Shown here: positions 55,234-64,000 of the stretch, in pieces
Position numbering within the stretch: position 1 is the stretch's first letter
How the letters are laid out: each line of letters starts with the position of its first letter
Source of the DNA: Clostridium sp. UBA1056
Lineage (GTDB): Bacteria; Bacillota; Clostridia; Clostridiales; Clostridiaceae
Assembly: GCA_002316385.1 (NCBI GenBank)
Contig: DCDL01000004.1
Coordinates: 218,784 to 282,783 of the forward strand
Direction of reading: 5' to 3'
DNA length: 64,000 nucleotides
The notes under the pieces: model-generated
Told to the model about the DNA's origin: nothing
The model's database searches: none
The model's input: only the letters and a program-made list of their open reading frames with translations
Made by a program: the position numbers and the translations under genes

Positions 55234-56292
55234 TTAATCTTTTAATATTAACAATTTATTTATAGGAAATAATATGGATACTGTAGTACCTAACCCCTTC
55301 TTAGATGTTATTTTTATACTAAGTCCTAACTTTTTACAGAGATTTTTACAAAGATATAATCCTATTCCTGTAGATTTTCCAAATATTCTTCCACTTTCGC
55401 CTGTATATCCTTTTTCAAATACTTTTCCTATTGAATTTTCACTAATACCAATACCATTATCCTCTATATTTAAAATAATCTCTCCTTGCTTCTCTATACA
55501 ATATATTTTAATAATGCTCTGTTTTTTATCATCTTCATCCATAAGCTTTTCCTTGTTACCTTTAGGCAACTTCATATATTTAATGGAATTAGATATGATC
55601 TGGTTTATTATGAATTCCACCCATTTGCTATCTGCATAAACCACTTTATCTATATTTTCCATTTGAATTTGAATTCCTTTTTCAATAAGAACTCTTGCAT
55701 TTCTTTTTATAGTTGTATTAATACATTGTTTAATACTAATTTCTCTAATCAGATAATCCTTCTCTAAATTATTACTTCTATTATAAAACAGTGCCTGCTC
55801 TATGTAATTCTCTACCTTCTCCAAATCCTCCTCTATACTCTTAGTAATAGGGGAGGGATTATTTTCTATAGTTAATCTACTAGATGCTATAGGTGTTTTA
55901 ATCTCATGAACCCATAGTTCTATATAATCCTTATACTCACTATTTTTTATATTTAAAGTGGCTATTTCATCATTCATTGCTTTATCTGTCTGTTCAATTA
56001 TTTCATATAAAATCTTTCCTTCTAAGAAATTTGGTTCTTCCATAACCGCAGAAATAAGATATTTCTTGTCTAGATTATTTAGCCCTTCTAAAAGATTTTT
56101 ATAGTATTTCCTCTTATTACAATAATCATATATATAAAATAATGATGCACCTATAAAGTTTAAAACCCCTACAAAAATAATAGCATAGTCATCCACATTT
56201 AATGCTTTTAATAAAATTCCTGTAAATATAAGTATCATTAAATTTATAATTATAAAAACTATTTTTTCTTTTATATAATCCTTAAATTTCAT
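55234..56292 (-). CDS. bceS: Intramembrane-sensing histidine kinase, BceS type
   Basis: A 352-residue kinase. Two closely spaced transmembrane helices (about 10-30 and 35-55) leave only a few external residues, the hallmark of intramembrane-sensing kinases that get their signal from the BceAB transporter. The phospho-acceptor is in ELWVHEIKTPIASSRL. The HATPase has NQIISNSIKY (N box), NIEDNGIGIS and STGIGLYLCKNL. It follows the regulator gene by 39 nt. No HAMP domain is seen, as usual for the group. Confidence 0.9.
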   Translation of the reverse strand: MKFKDYIKEKIVFIIINLMILIFTGILLKALNVDDYAIIFVGVLNFIGASLFYIYDYCNKRKYYKNLLEGLNNLDKKYLISAVMEEPNFLEGKILYEIIEQTDKAMNDEIATLNIKNSEYKDYIELWVHEIKTPIASSRLTIENNPSPITKSIEEDLEKVENYIEQALFYNRSNNLEKDYLIREISIKQCINTTIKRNARVLIEKGIQIQMENIDKVVYADSKWVEFIINQIISNSIKYMKLPKGNKEKLMDEDDKKQSIIKIYCIEKQGEIILNIEDNGIGISENSIGKVFEKGYTGESGRIFGKSTGIGLYLCKNLCKKLGLSIKITSKKGLGTTVSILFPINKLLILKD

Positions 56293-56331
56293 TGAAACTT
56301 CCTTCCTCTAGCTTTAATTCACTCTAAAATT

Positions 56332-57003
56332 TTAAGCTAAAATATATCCCTGACCCCTTTTAGTTTGTAAGTAATCAAATGCTCCTATTTCATCTATTTT
56401 TTTTCTTAATCTATTTATATTTACGGTTAAAGTATTATCATCTACAAACTCATCAGATTGCCATAAACATTTCATAAGCTCATCTCTAGACACTATCTTT
56501 CCCTTATTTTTTATTAATACATATATAATTTTACTTTCATTTTTAGTGAGCTCTTGCTTTTTATCCTCAAACTCTATTTCACTAGTAGAAAGATTATATT
56601 TAAGTCCTTTATAACTAAAAATCTCCATATCACTATTACCATAAGTTCTTCTGATAATTGATGCAATTCTAGCTAAAAGTATTTGAGTATTATAGGGTTT
56701 AGTAATGAAGTCATCAGCTCCTAAATTCATGCTCATTAGTTCATCCATATCACTATCTCTGCTAGTTACAACAATAATAGGTACATTGGAAGTTTTTCTT
56801 ATTTCTCTACATATATAATATCCATCATAATAAGGTAAATTTATATCTAACAACACTACATTAGGTTCTGCCTTTAAGGTTTCCTCTACTATATTCTCAA
56901 AATTATCAGAGGTTACAACATCATAGCCATACCTACTTAGAAAAGTTCCTAGCTCTCTTCTAATTTTTTCTTCATCCTCAATAATGAAAATCTTCTCTTT
57001 CAT
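56332..57003 (-). CDS. bceR: OmpR-family response regulator, BceR type
   Basis: A 223-residue regulator. The receiver has EDEEK, the phospho-acceptor Asp in VVLLDINLPYYDGYYICREI, and the conserved Lys in ADDFITKPYNTQILLARI. The winged-helix domain ends NTLTVNINRLRKKIDEIGAFDYLQTKRGQGYI. The NINRLRKK recognition helix is that of the BceR group. It is the first gene of regulator-kinase-(gap)-bceA-bceB. It should activate bceAB through the TTACA-N4-TGTAA site. The gene family is certain. Confidence 0.92.
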   Translation of the reverse strand: MKEKIFIIEDEEKIRRELGTFLSRYGYDVVTSDNFENIVEETLKAEPNVVLLDINLPYYDGYYICREIRKTSNVPIIVVTSRDSDMDELMSMNLGADDFITKPYNTQILLARIASIIRRTYGNSDMEIFSYKGLKYNLSTSEIEFEDKKQELTKNESKIIYVLIKNKGKIVSRDELMKCLWQSDEFVDDNTLTVNINRLRKKIDEIGAFDYLQTKRGQGYILA

Positions 57004-57066
57004 AACTTAATCACCTCATCTATGATTATATCTAATTGGGTTTATTTTAACAAAGTTAATTTAAAT

Positions 57067-57103
57067 AAAAAACAAATAAAATCCTTTAATTTTATTTGTT
57101 TTC
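57067..57103. terminator. Terminator after the zinc-ribbon membrane gene
   Basis: AAAACAAATAAAAT and ATTTTATTTGTTTT form a 14-bp stem with a 6-nt loop. It is 34 nt past the stop at 57137 and 64 nt before the response regulator start. Confidence 0.72.
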
Positions 57104-57136
57104 CATTTTAAAATTTATTATGCTTTCACTCTTTAA

Positions 57137-58087
57137 TTAAAGGTTAATCTCTTGTACGTCTATTTTATAATTGCTTTGCTTATAAGCTCTACTTATGTAT
57201 GACACTGATCCTATCAATGTTAATATATATCCAACAATCAAGTCTGTGAAGAATGGTCTCATAATAGATTCTTCTGCTAAAAATTCTGGTACCGATCTTA
57301 TTGCGTCAAAAATAGTAATATCAAATTCTTTATAGGCATTATATATATCAATTCCTAAAGATACATGTTGAGCTAAATATACGAGCATTATAGTTATAAT
57401 TGAAGTAATTATTATTCCTGTTAAATTTAATTTTCCACCAAATAACTCATATCCTTTTATGCTACATATTGCGATTGCTAACCCACCTACAGCTGCTATA
57501 TATCCTAATTGATATATAATAATCCAAATTATAGATCCAATAAGTGCTCCAATTAATGAACCTACTATACCACCAATTATATTACTCTTTTTTTCACGTT
57601 GTGTTTGCTGATTCATTGCAATAGAATTCTTCATATCTAATCTACAGTTAACACAACATGATGTAATAACACCATTTACTATAAGTGGCGCCATTACATT
57701 GGATTCCCCACATATTTCACAACATGAAACAAAACTATTTGTTTGCGCAAAATTTAATATTTCATCAATGATATTCATAATAATTTCTGTTTTATTTTGC
57801 TTTTTAAGTTTAGGAGCATAGTTTATTTTTATCCTATAATCTTCATAACTTGCTACAGATATTCCTTTATATTTACACCTTAATTCATTTAAAAATATAC
57901 TTATTCTTTCTACACTAAACTCTTGAGGTATTTTTAATGGAATATATATGTAAGATATATCATATGTTTTATTTAAGGTTCCTATTGATATATTATATCC
58001 TCTATATGTTCCTGCTAATGCACCTTCTTTCTCTAAATAATTCAATTGAGTATTTTCCCTAATCTCATTTAATATTTTCTTTTTCAT
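57137..58087 (-). CDS. Uncharacterised zinc-ribbon membrane protein
   Basis: A 316-residue protein I do not recognise by name. The N-terminal half (1-120) is soluble and mixed alpha/beta. CCEICGESNVMAPLIVNGVI then CCVNCRLDM (about 118-152) form a zinc-ribbon with CxxC pairs. The C-terminal half has a Gly-rich helix (GGIVGSLIGALIGSIIWIII) and three more hydrophobic helices. This layout resembles Firmicute membrane proteins of unknown role. Its position between bceR and a phosphatase gives no clue. A weak ribosome site (AAGGAGATAAGA) precedes the ATG. Confidence 0.75.
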   Translation of the reverse strand: MKKKILNEIRENTQLNYLEKEGALAGTYRGYNISIGTLNKTYDISYIYIPLKIPQEFSVERISIFLNELRCKYKGISVASYEDYRIKINYAPKLKKQNKTEIIMNIIDEILNFAQTNSFVSCCEICGESNVMAPLIVNGVITSCCVNCRLDMKNSIAMNQQTQREKKSNIIGGIVGSLIGALIGSIIWIIIYQLGYIAAVGGLAIAICSIKGYELFGGKLNLTGIIITSIITIMLVYLAQHVSLGIDIYNAYKEFDITIFDAIRSVPEFLAEESIMRPFFTDLIVGYILTLIGSVSYISRAYKQSNYKIDVQEINL

Positions 58088-58228
58088 TCTTATCTCCTTT
58101 GTAATTGTATATTATATCAATTTACACGTTTATCATATAAAACATAAAATACAATCTAATTAAAACTCAGTCTCTTTTTAAATACATATTTTTATTTCAT
58201 AATTCTTTATGGTAATTTTTATATAATT

Positions 58229-58783
58229 CTAATCCTTCCATATTCTCTTAATATCTATAATACTATTTATATCATTACTTTCAAATCTTAATAAATATAC
58301 ATCAGGATTACTTAAGTTTTTCCAAAAATCAAATCCAGAAACCTTATCAAAGTACCTCATTATCAAAGAAAATAGCTCTCCATGGGTTACTACTGCTACA
58401 TTTTCCTCTTCTAGCTTTAATATATCATTTAAAGCTTCAATAGCTCTTTTAGTAGCCTGATTTGAAGACTCTCCCCCCTCAAATCTTATATCCATATCTT
58501 CATAGGCCGCCAATAAATATGGGGTATAATCCTCCACCACATACGGTAGTAATAATTTTTCTCTTACTCTTTCATCAATATTTACTTTTAAATTTAAATG
58601 TTCTGCAAAGGGTGTTATAGTTTTTATTGCCCTTACATAGGGACTAGATACTATATAATTAATATTATATTTTAATAAATAATTTTTTAATTCTTGTGCT
58701 TGAGCAATCCCAACCTCTGTTAATTCTGCCTCTGCAGGTTGTCCAAATGCTTTACAATGTCTAATTAGATAAATATTCTTCAT
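58229..58783 (-). CDS. Histidine phosphatase (phosphoglycerate mutase-like) family protein
   Basis: A 184-residue phosphatase. The catalytic His is in YLIRHCKAFGQPAEAELTE (RHG motif as RHC), the second His in AVVTHGELFSLIMRY, and the catalytic Glu/Asp in the loop near GESSNQATKRAIEAL. SSPYVRAIKTITPFAEHL is the conserved phosphate pocket. The substrate could be a phosphosugar or a nucleotide; nothing in the context decides. It has GGAGTGG upstream of the ATG. It is probably a single-gene unit. Confidence 0.86.
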   Translation of the reverse strand: MKNIYLIRHCKAFGQPAEAELTEVGIAQAQELKNYLLKYNINYIVSSPYVRAIKTITPFAEHLNLKVNIDERVREKLLLPYVVEDYTPYLLAAYEDMDIRFEGGESSNQATKRAIEALNDILKLEEENVAVVTHGELFSLIMRYFDKVSGFDFWKNLSNPDVYLLRFESNDINSIIDIKRIWKD

Positions 58784-58835
58784 TCTTCTACCACTCCTAT
58801 ATTGTCAACTTTTTCAGTATCATTTTAGACAAATA

Positions 58836-58876
58836 AAATTCCTATGTCAAAAGTAAACTTATTCTCATAGGAATTT
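58836..58876 (-). terminator. Terminator after the MerR gene
   Basis: AAATTCCTATG and CATAGGAATTT form an 11-bp perfect stem around a 19-nt loop, followed on the minus strand by TATTTG. It is 11 nt past the MerR stop. Confidence 0.75.
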
Positions 58877-58887
58877 CTCTTTAAAAC

Positions 58888-59715
58888 TTAGTCATTGCTA
58901 TCTATTAAAATTTGAATTTGTCCTAAAGCTTTTTCTTCTTTATCTATGCCACATCTTGTCATTATGTATATCTCATAAAAAGTTCCACTAACTATTATAT
59001 TATTTTTTTCAATATATTCAACTAACTTTCTGTAATATTTACTTGTATCTTTATAATCATCATCAAAATTTATTGTAATATAATTTCCAGGTTTTAATGT
59101 AATTATTTTTTTTTCACCTATCTCGATATTTTCATTTATGCTTATCATTAAATTATTGTATGTTAACTTTTCTTGATTTTTAAAGTCTTCATATGAAGTT
59201 GGGAAAACTAATTCTTTATTAGTGATTCCATATTTTTCTTCTATATATCCTAATGTTCTAGATAAATTTATCTCAAATTCTTCTGTATATCTATGAGTAT
59301 TACTATATTTTATAAATTTTCTTTCACCACAATATCTTATAAAAGGCTCATTTATTCCCTCTTTTAATACTGTCTGAATTCTATCCTCTAAAAAATATAT
59401 GTTATTTTTTATGTTATTCAATTCTTTTATCTTCTCTTCTACTATTTCTTTTTGCTTTGTTATTATATCTAAAATAGAATTAATAGAAGTATAATTATTT
59501 ACTAGTATCTTTATTTCATCTAAGGACAACCCCATAGCTTTACATTGTTTTATCAAATCTAAAATTATAAAGTGTTTTACTGAATAGTATCTGTATTTAC
59601 TCTTTTCATTTACATATGCAGGTTTTAATAATCCAATTTTGTCATAATGTCTCAATGTTTGTATAGAAATATTATGAAGTTTTGATACTTCACCAATGGA
59701 AAATCTTGTATCCAT
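58888..59715 (-). CDS. MerR-family regulator with effector-binding domain (BmrR type)
   Basis: A 275-residue regulator. The winged helix is FSIGEVSKLHNISIQTLRHYDKIGLLKP, with YRYYSVKHFIILDLIKQCKAMGLSLDEIK. A coiled dimerisation helix (about 75-120) leads into a GyrI-like effector domain (about 125-275) that binds drugs in BmrR. It lies 125 nt downstream of a MATE pump gene, with a 65-nt hairpin between them. A MerR-type promoter with 19-bp spacing precedes the pump, so the pair is probably a self-controlled drug-efflux operon. The ligand is unknown. Confidence 0.9.
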   Translation of the reverse strand: MDTRFSIGEVSKLHNISIQTLRHYDKIGLLKPAYVNEKSKYRYYSVKHFIILDLIKQCKAMGLSLDEIKILVNNYTSINSILDIITKQKEIVEEKIKELNNIKNNIYFLEDRIQTVLKEGINEPFIRYCGERKFIKYSNTHRYTEEFEINLSRTLGYIEEKYGITNKELVFPTSYEDFKNQEKLTYNNLMISINENIEIGEKKIITLKPGNYITINFDDDYKDTSKYYRKLVEYIEKNNIIVSGTFYEIYIMTRCGIDKEEKALGQIQILIDSND

Positions 59716-59759
59716 ACATTCTCACCTCATTATCATTATATCTTAAATTTCAAAAATAG

Positions 59760-59824
59760 GTAAACTACACCCTGCAAGATAACACAGAATCTTTTCTGTG
59801 CCTATCTTACAGAATACAGTTTAC
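59760..59824. repeat. 65-nt imperfect hairpin element, copy 2
   Basis: Same length and ends (GTAAACT...AGTTTAC) as copy 1 at 5172-5236, with 10 differences. The inner arm ACACAG/CTGTGC has one change (T/C) that keeps a pair by G-U. It lies between the MATE and MerR genes and might tune their ratio. Confidence 0.82.
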
Positions 59825-59840
59825 CTTATTATTTTAAATC

Positions 59841-61160
59841 CTATGCACTTAATACTTCTTTAGTAGCTACTTTTATATTTGCCATTATCCTTATAGTTAT
59901 AAATGTAAGACTTTCTGATAATATTGTACCTGCCCAAATTCCATTTGCTCCAAACACTTTGTAAAGTAGTATTAATGAAATTGGTAAGTATATAACAGAC
60001 CTTAAAAGACAACTTAAATTTGAATACTTTGGTGTTTCTAAGGCTTGGAAATAAACTAATGTATTTAAATTTATTCCAACTACAAAATAACTTATACTTG
60101 CTATTCTTAGTGCTATATATGCAAGGTTTGCAATGACAGGATCTGCTGTGAATATCCCTATAAGTGTTGGCCCAAATACAAAACATATTACAACGGATAA
60201 TCCACTGATTAATGTGGAAGATATACAGGTTATTTTAAAGAACCCTAGCATTTTTTCCCCATCTTTTTTACCAAAATTATAACTGATAAGAGGTTGTACC
60301 CCTAAAGTTAATCCATAAAGAACCATATATATATTTGTTGTTATATAGTTAATTATACTATAAGCTGAAATTCCCATTTCTCCAATGAACTTAACTAAAA
60401 CAATATTATGTATTAACACCATTATTGAATAACTTCCTTGGGCGAAAAACGATGGGAATCCTATTAAGCAGAACTCTTTTAAATCACTTTTATTTATTCT
60501 TACATTGCCAAAGGTTAAGTAACCTTTCTTCATAATAAAATGTGGCAATAATACAGATACTGTGACAATTTGACCAAGTCCTGTAGCTATTGCAGCTCCC
60601 TTAATACCTAATCCAAACTTAAATATAAATACATAATCCAATATAATATTAGTTATTGCTCCTGCAATTGTTGATATCATTGCAAGTTTTGGTCTTCCAT
60701 CATTTCTAACAAAACTACTTAGTACTATCCCTATTAAGTTAGGTATACAAAAGATTGCATAAAACCTTAGATATTCTACAGCTAACCCTTTTAAATTTGA
60801 TGTTGCCCCTAACATAGTTACTATTTGTTCTGTAAATATAATACATATAATACTTATAATACCGCTAGCTATTAAAAGAAACTTAAATACTTGTCTAAAA
60901 ATGCTTACTGCTCTATCTATATTCTTTGCACCTATGTTTTTAGATACTAAAGCTCCTCCACCTATTGCAAACATTGAAGCTAATCCAAATAGCATTACGG
61001 TAAATGGAAGCACAATATTTACTGCTGCTAATGCTAAATCACCCACACCTTGTCCTACAAATATACCATCTACTACTGTATATAAAGATGATATAAACAT
61101 GGCAAGTGCAGAAGGCACTGCATACTTAAAAAACTCTTTTAATCTATTCTCTTTTTCCAT
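59841..61160 (-). CDS. MATE family efflux transporter
   Basis: A 439-residue antiporter with twelve transmembrane helices in two similar halves. VVDGIFVGQGVGDLALAAVNIVLPFTVM in helix 1-2 and GQIVTVSVLLPHFIMKKGYL are typical of the DinF/MepA-like branch. GVQPLISYNFGKKDGEKML is the second-half signature. Members export cationic drugs with Na+ or H+ exchange. Gene pairing with a BmrR-type regulator and a MerR-type promoter supports drug response. The start ATG has AAGAAGGAG upstream. Confidence 0.92.
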   Translation of the reverse strand: MEKENRLKEFFKYAVPSALAMFISSLYTVVDGIFVGQGVGDLALAAVNIVLPFTVMLFGLASMFAIGGGALVSKNIGAKNIDRAVSIFRQVFKFLLIASGIISIICIIFTEQIVTMLGATSNLKGLAVEYLRFYAIFCIPNLIGIVLSSFVRNDGRPKLAMISTIAGAITNIILDYVFIFKFGLGIKGAAIATGLGQIVTVSVLLPHFIMKKGYLTFGNVRINKSDLKEFCLIGFPSFFAQGSYSIMVLIHNIVLVKFIGEMGISAYSIINYITTNIYMVLYGLTLGVQPLISYNFGKKDGEKMLGFFKITCISSTLISGLSVVICFVFGPTLIGIFTADPVIANLAYIALRIASISYFVVGINLNTLVYFQALETPKYSNLSCLLRSVIYLPISLILLYKVFGANGIWAGTILSESLTFITIRIMANIKVATKEVLSA

Positions 61161-61195
61161 ACTTTATTCTCCTTCTTTTTTATGTTACCTTATCC

Positions 61196-61226
61196 ATAAT
61201 AAAGTCTATCCTTAGTATAGAGTCAA
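61196..61226 (-). promoter_or_regulatory. MerR-type promoter of the MATE gene
   Basis: TTGACT (61221-61226) and TATTAT (61196-61201) are 19 nt apart on the minus strand, the long spacing typical of MerR activation. The spacer holds CTATACTAAGGATAG (61206-61220), a near-perfect dyad centred between the hexamers. Confidence 0.88.
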
Positions 61227-61323
61227 TACCTTTTTCAAATATATCCATAAATTTATATACTTATCCAATATGCAGAATATTTTTTACTTTTATCAATATT
61301 ATAAGACCTCATATCTACTAATA

Positions 61324-61365
61324 AAAAATGGTTTCAAAGTGCATCATCACTTTGAAACCATTTTT
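61324..61365. terminator. Terminator after pepF
   Basis: AAAAATGGTTTCAAAGTG and CACTTTGAAACCATTTTT form an 18-bp perfect stem around a short CATCA loop. A and T runs are present on both sides. It lies 76 nt past the pepF stop. Confidence 0.9.
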
Positions 61366-61440
61366 ATTTACTACTATGATCTGAAAAACATTTCACATAG
61401 TTCAATCCATTTTTCAGTATTCTCTTTTATACAATCCTAC

Positions 61441-63240
61441 TTATAGCTCTGCCTCAAGCATAGCTAAAAGCTTATCAAACCTATTAATCGTATCTTCTAA
61501 TGGTTTTGGTGTAGTCATATCTACTCCAGCCTTCTTTAATATCTCTATTGGATAATCACTGCATCCTGCTTTTAAGAAACCTTTGTATTTCTCAACAGCT
61601 TCTTTACCTTCATGAAGGATTTTCTCATAGAAGGAGTTAGCGGCTGCAAAGCCTGTTACATACTGATATACATAAAAATCTCTATAGAAGTGAGGAATTC
61701 TTGCCCATTCAATGTCAATTTCATTATCTACCACCATAGCATCTCCGAAATAATTAACATTTAAATCATGATAAATTTTGCATAAATCATCACTAGATAA
61801 AGCTTCTCCCTGCTCCATCTTTTCATGGACAATTAACTCAAACTCAGCAAACATGGTTTGTCTAAATACAGTAGTTCTAATTCCTTCAAGTTGTTGATTT
61901 ATTAAATATAATCTTTTAGCTTTATCTGTTTCGTTCTTTATTAAATAGTCTATTAATAAACATTCATTAGTAGTAGATGCCACTTCTGCACAGAATAACT
62001 CGTAATTTGCATAAGTAAATGGCTGATTATGTTTTGAATAATAGGAATGGATACTATGACCCATCTCATGAATCAAAGTAGATACATCATTTACTTGATT
62101 TTTATAGTTTAATAAAATATATGGCATAGAAGTATAGCTTCCACTAGAGTAAGCTCCACCTCTTTTACCTTTATTCTCATAAACATCAATCCAGCCTTCT
62201 GTAACTCCTTCATTGAAGATATCTATATATTCTTTTCCCATTGGTTCTAGAGCCTTTTCACAAAGCTTTACACCTTCTTCAAAAGCTATATTAAACTTTG
62301 GTGCATCTATAATTGGTACATACAGGTCATACATATGAATCTCATCTAAATTAAGTAGTTTCTTTTTTAACTCCACATATCTATGAAGAGAATCTATTCT
62401 TTTATTAACTGTACCTACTACATTTTTATATACTTCTACTGGAATTTTATTAGGTTTTAAGGATGCTTCAAGGCAAGAATTATATTTTCTAATTTTACTT
62501 TCAAAAATAAAATTCTTTACAGAAGCAGTATAGGAATTAGATATGGTATTTTCAAACTTCTTATAGGTATTGAATAATGCCTTAAAAGCTTCTTCTCTAA
62601 CCTTCCTATCTTTACTTGCTATGAATATAGAATAATTTGAAGCTGTAAGCTCTACTTCATTTCCTTCTTCGTCTTTTATTTTGGGGAAAGTCATATCTGC
62701 ATTAGTAAGCATAGTAAATATATTACTTGGTGCACTTAAGCAATCACTTACATTTGCTAATATATTTTCTTCTACTTCACTTAAAATATGAGGTTTTCCT
62801 TCAAAAATATTTGTAATATATATTTCATAATGTTTTAATCCCTCAGTGTTCTCTATAAGCTTTTTAACATCTTCTACTTCCATAGATAATAATTCTGGAA
62901 GGAAAAATGATATTACTCCACTAAATTCTGCTCCGAAGGTAGATATTTTATCCATCATAACTTGATACTTAGAGTTAGATTTATCTTCATCACTTCTTAA
63001 GTGAGCATATACCACTAAATCCTCATATAAACTTGCTAGTTCTTCATACTTGTGTAAATAATTTAAAAGCTCAACTCCATCATTAAGTTTACCTTTAAAT
63101 TCTAAAAGACTTGGCGTATTTTCCTTTATTTTTTTGAAATCCTCTTCCCATTTACCATCAGTAGCATACATCTTATCTACTTTCCATTTATATTTTTCTT
63201 CTACTTCGTCTCTTGTCTTTATCTTCTCCATTGCTGCCAT
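61441..63240 (-). CDS. pepF: Oligoendopeptidase F
   Basis: A 599-residue M3 zinc metallopeptidase that cleaves medium-length peptides in the cytoplasm. The zinc motif LIHEMGHSIHSYYSKHNQ (HExxH) is near residue 388, with the third ligand in the downstream Glu of NYELFCAEVASTTNEC. GGAYSSGSYTSMPYILLNYK precedes it and forms the substrate channel. The N-terminal half is helical, as in PepF. The start ATG at 63240 has GGAGGTG 5 nt upstream. It is a single-gene unit with a strong terminator. Confidence 0.95.
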   Translation of the reverse strand: MAAMEKIKTRDEVEEKYKWKVDKMYATDGKWEEDFKKIKENTPSLLEFKGKLNDGVELLNYLHKYEELASLYEDLVVYAHLRSDEDKSNSKYQVMMDKISTFGAEFSGVISFFLPELLSMEVEDVKKLIENTEGLKHYEIYITNIFEGKPHILSEVEENILANVSDCLSAPSNIFTMLTNADMTFPKIKDEEGNEVELTASNYSIFIASKDRKVREEAFKALFNTYKKFENTISNSYTASVKNFIFESKIRKYNSCLEASLKPNKIPVEVYKNVVGTVNKRIDSLHRYVELKKKLLNLDEIHMYDLYVPIIDAPKFNIAFEEGVKLCEKALEPMGKEYIDIFNEGVTEGWIDVYENKGKRGGAYSSGSYTSMPYILLNYKNQVNDVSTLIHEMGHSIHSYYSKHNQPFTYANYELFCAEVASTTNECLLIDYLIKNETDKAKRLYLINQQLEGIRTTVFRQTMFAEFELIVHEKMEQGEALSSDDLCKIYHDLNVNYFGDAMVVDNEIDIEWARIPHFYRDFYVYQYVTGFAAANSFYEKILHEGKEAVEKYKGFLKAGCSDYPIEILKKAGVDMTTPKPLEDTINRFDKLLAMLEAEL

Positions 63241-63376
63241 ATTGCACCTCCATATTATTATTTTAGTATTTACTTAGCTGTAAAGTTTTTCCTATGTATT
63301 ACTATTATACACTAATATATATATAGTTTGTAAATATACTTCCTTAAATATGTGCTTAAATACTATCTACAATCTA

Positions 63377-63796
63377 TTAACTTTTATAAAACTTTTTAAT
63401 ATTTTCAAGAACAGCTGCTCTAATTCTTTCCTTTATATAAGGATTACTATATATATGATCAGCATTAAATCTACAACTATTCATTAAAGCAATAAAGGTA
63501 ATCTTTTTATTTCCCTTAGTTAGCCTTGCTACAGCTCTATCTATTTTTTTATTTATATCTTGAATTTCCTTGGAAATTTTTATTTTTTCTAATATGTATC
63601 CTCTTAATTCAGGGTGTTTGAAGACGATTATGTTAGTAATATTTGCTACCTTTACTACATTAGCAAAAAACAGTCTATCTCCTTTATTAATTATAGCTCT
63701 AATTGCTTCATCTACATCTGCTTTATATTTATTTAATTCATCCTGATTTTCCATATCATTATAAAAGCCATTCTCTTTAGTTATATAGTTTTCCAT
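63377..63796 (-). CDS. Small protein with two TnpC/DUF6262-like repeats
   Basis: A 139-residue basic protein. Two related halves of about 45 residues are visible: AIRAIINKGDRLFFANVVKV, ANITNIIVFKHPELRGYILEKI (about 32-72) and AVARLTKGNKKITFIALMNS, CRFNADHIYSNPYIKERIRAAV (about 88-130). The pattern F-x-x-V/L, then a hP-x-(L/I)-(R/K)-x-x-I end, is that of the DNA-binding Tn554 TnpC family, but the protein is too short and isolated to be a transposase. AGAGGAG precedes the ATG. It is likely a DNA-binding or regulatory protein; this is inference. Confidence 0.7.
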   Translation of the reverse strand: MENYITKENGFYNDMENQDELNKYKADVDEAIRAIINKGDRLFFANVVKVANITNIIVFKHPELRGYILEKIKISKEIQDINKKIDRAVARLTKGNKKITFIALMNSCRFNADHIYSNPYIKERIRAAVLENIKKFYKS

Positions 63797-64000
63797 TCTA
63801 AGCTCCTCTTAATCTTGTTATATATACTATCTTACCTATGACAATAAGTTATCCTAATTATTCCTACTAGTAAATATTATACTTATTTTATTACCACTTT
63901 AAAATATAAATTTATATATAACTTCATTATAAAAGGATATCTTAATGGCTTAGTACCTTTAATTTTACTGAATTACACTTTAGGCATCTTCAAAAAATAA

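Noticed and set aside
63797..64000. A gene at the right window edge
   Set aside because: No reading frame with a ribosome site on either strand; only AT-rich sequence.

Overview
The window is about 30% G+C with a coding style typical of Clostridium sensu stricto: strong AGGAGG-type ribosome sites, TTG and GTG starts, and a complete sporulation sigma cluster (sigG, sigE, spoIIGA, sigK). Order and protein similarity fit a spore-forming Clostridiaceae chromosome. The sigK / pilT / ftsA / ftsZ / spoIIGA / sigE / sigG arrangement resembles what I recall from C. perfringens and its relatives. I cannot name the species. Almost everything is on the minus strand. Only a desulfurase-like gene (38524-39870), amj (50423-51214) and a broken acetyltransferase (51234-51471) are on the plus strand.

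Layout. 1-535 is the N-terminal part of a DUF512 radical-SAM protein. 733-4898 is the phosphate operon pstS-pstC-pstA-pstB-phoU. 5270-8897 is nrdR-pgeF-phoP-phoR, with overlapping or nearly touching genes. 8982-10155 holds a PRC-barrel gene and surE. 10801-18275 is the division and sporulation block. 18538-29817 is a housekeeping run (pbp, udk, U32 peptidase, trmR, mltG, typA, rnjA, fur, DUF1292, ruvX, ireB) that largely follows the Bacillus yrr region. 29880-32525 is alaS with a T-box leader. 32992-34549 holds an AI-2E family protein and a PRC-barrel protein. 34636-38376 is iscR-iscS-iscU-mnmA plus a second iscU-like gene, divergent from the desulfurase-like gene at 38524.

The second half is more mixed. 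It has TraX, Nudix, msrA, FUSC, DUF2085, a zinc-ribbon protein and rluF, then nadABC with a promoter and a palindromic operator candidate. These are followed by a serine hydrolase, amj, and a BceRS/BceAB-type peptide-antibiotic module. Next come a zinc-ribbon membrane protein, a histidine phosphatase, and a MATE pump paired with a MerR regulator. The window closes with pepF and a small protein built of two TnpC/DUF6262-like repeats.

The most unusual non-coding structures are as follows. Two 72-bp hairpin-rich direct repeats lie between a consensus promoter and the alaS T-box. A 65-nt imperfect hairpin is present twice, 54 kb apart (5172-5236 and 59760-59824). A G+C-rich multi-hairpin island sits in the 900-bp gap upstream of bceA. 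A terminator-like hairpin buries the ribosome site of the penicillin-binding protein gene. A palindrome is shared by two face-to-face promoters between iscR and the desulfurase-like gene. No CRISPR array, rRNA, tRNA, prophage or insertion sequence was seen. I found no strong case for a wholly new multi-gene system.
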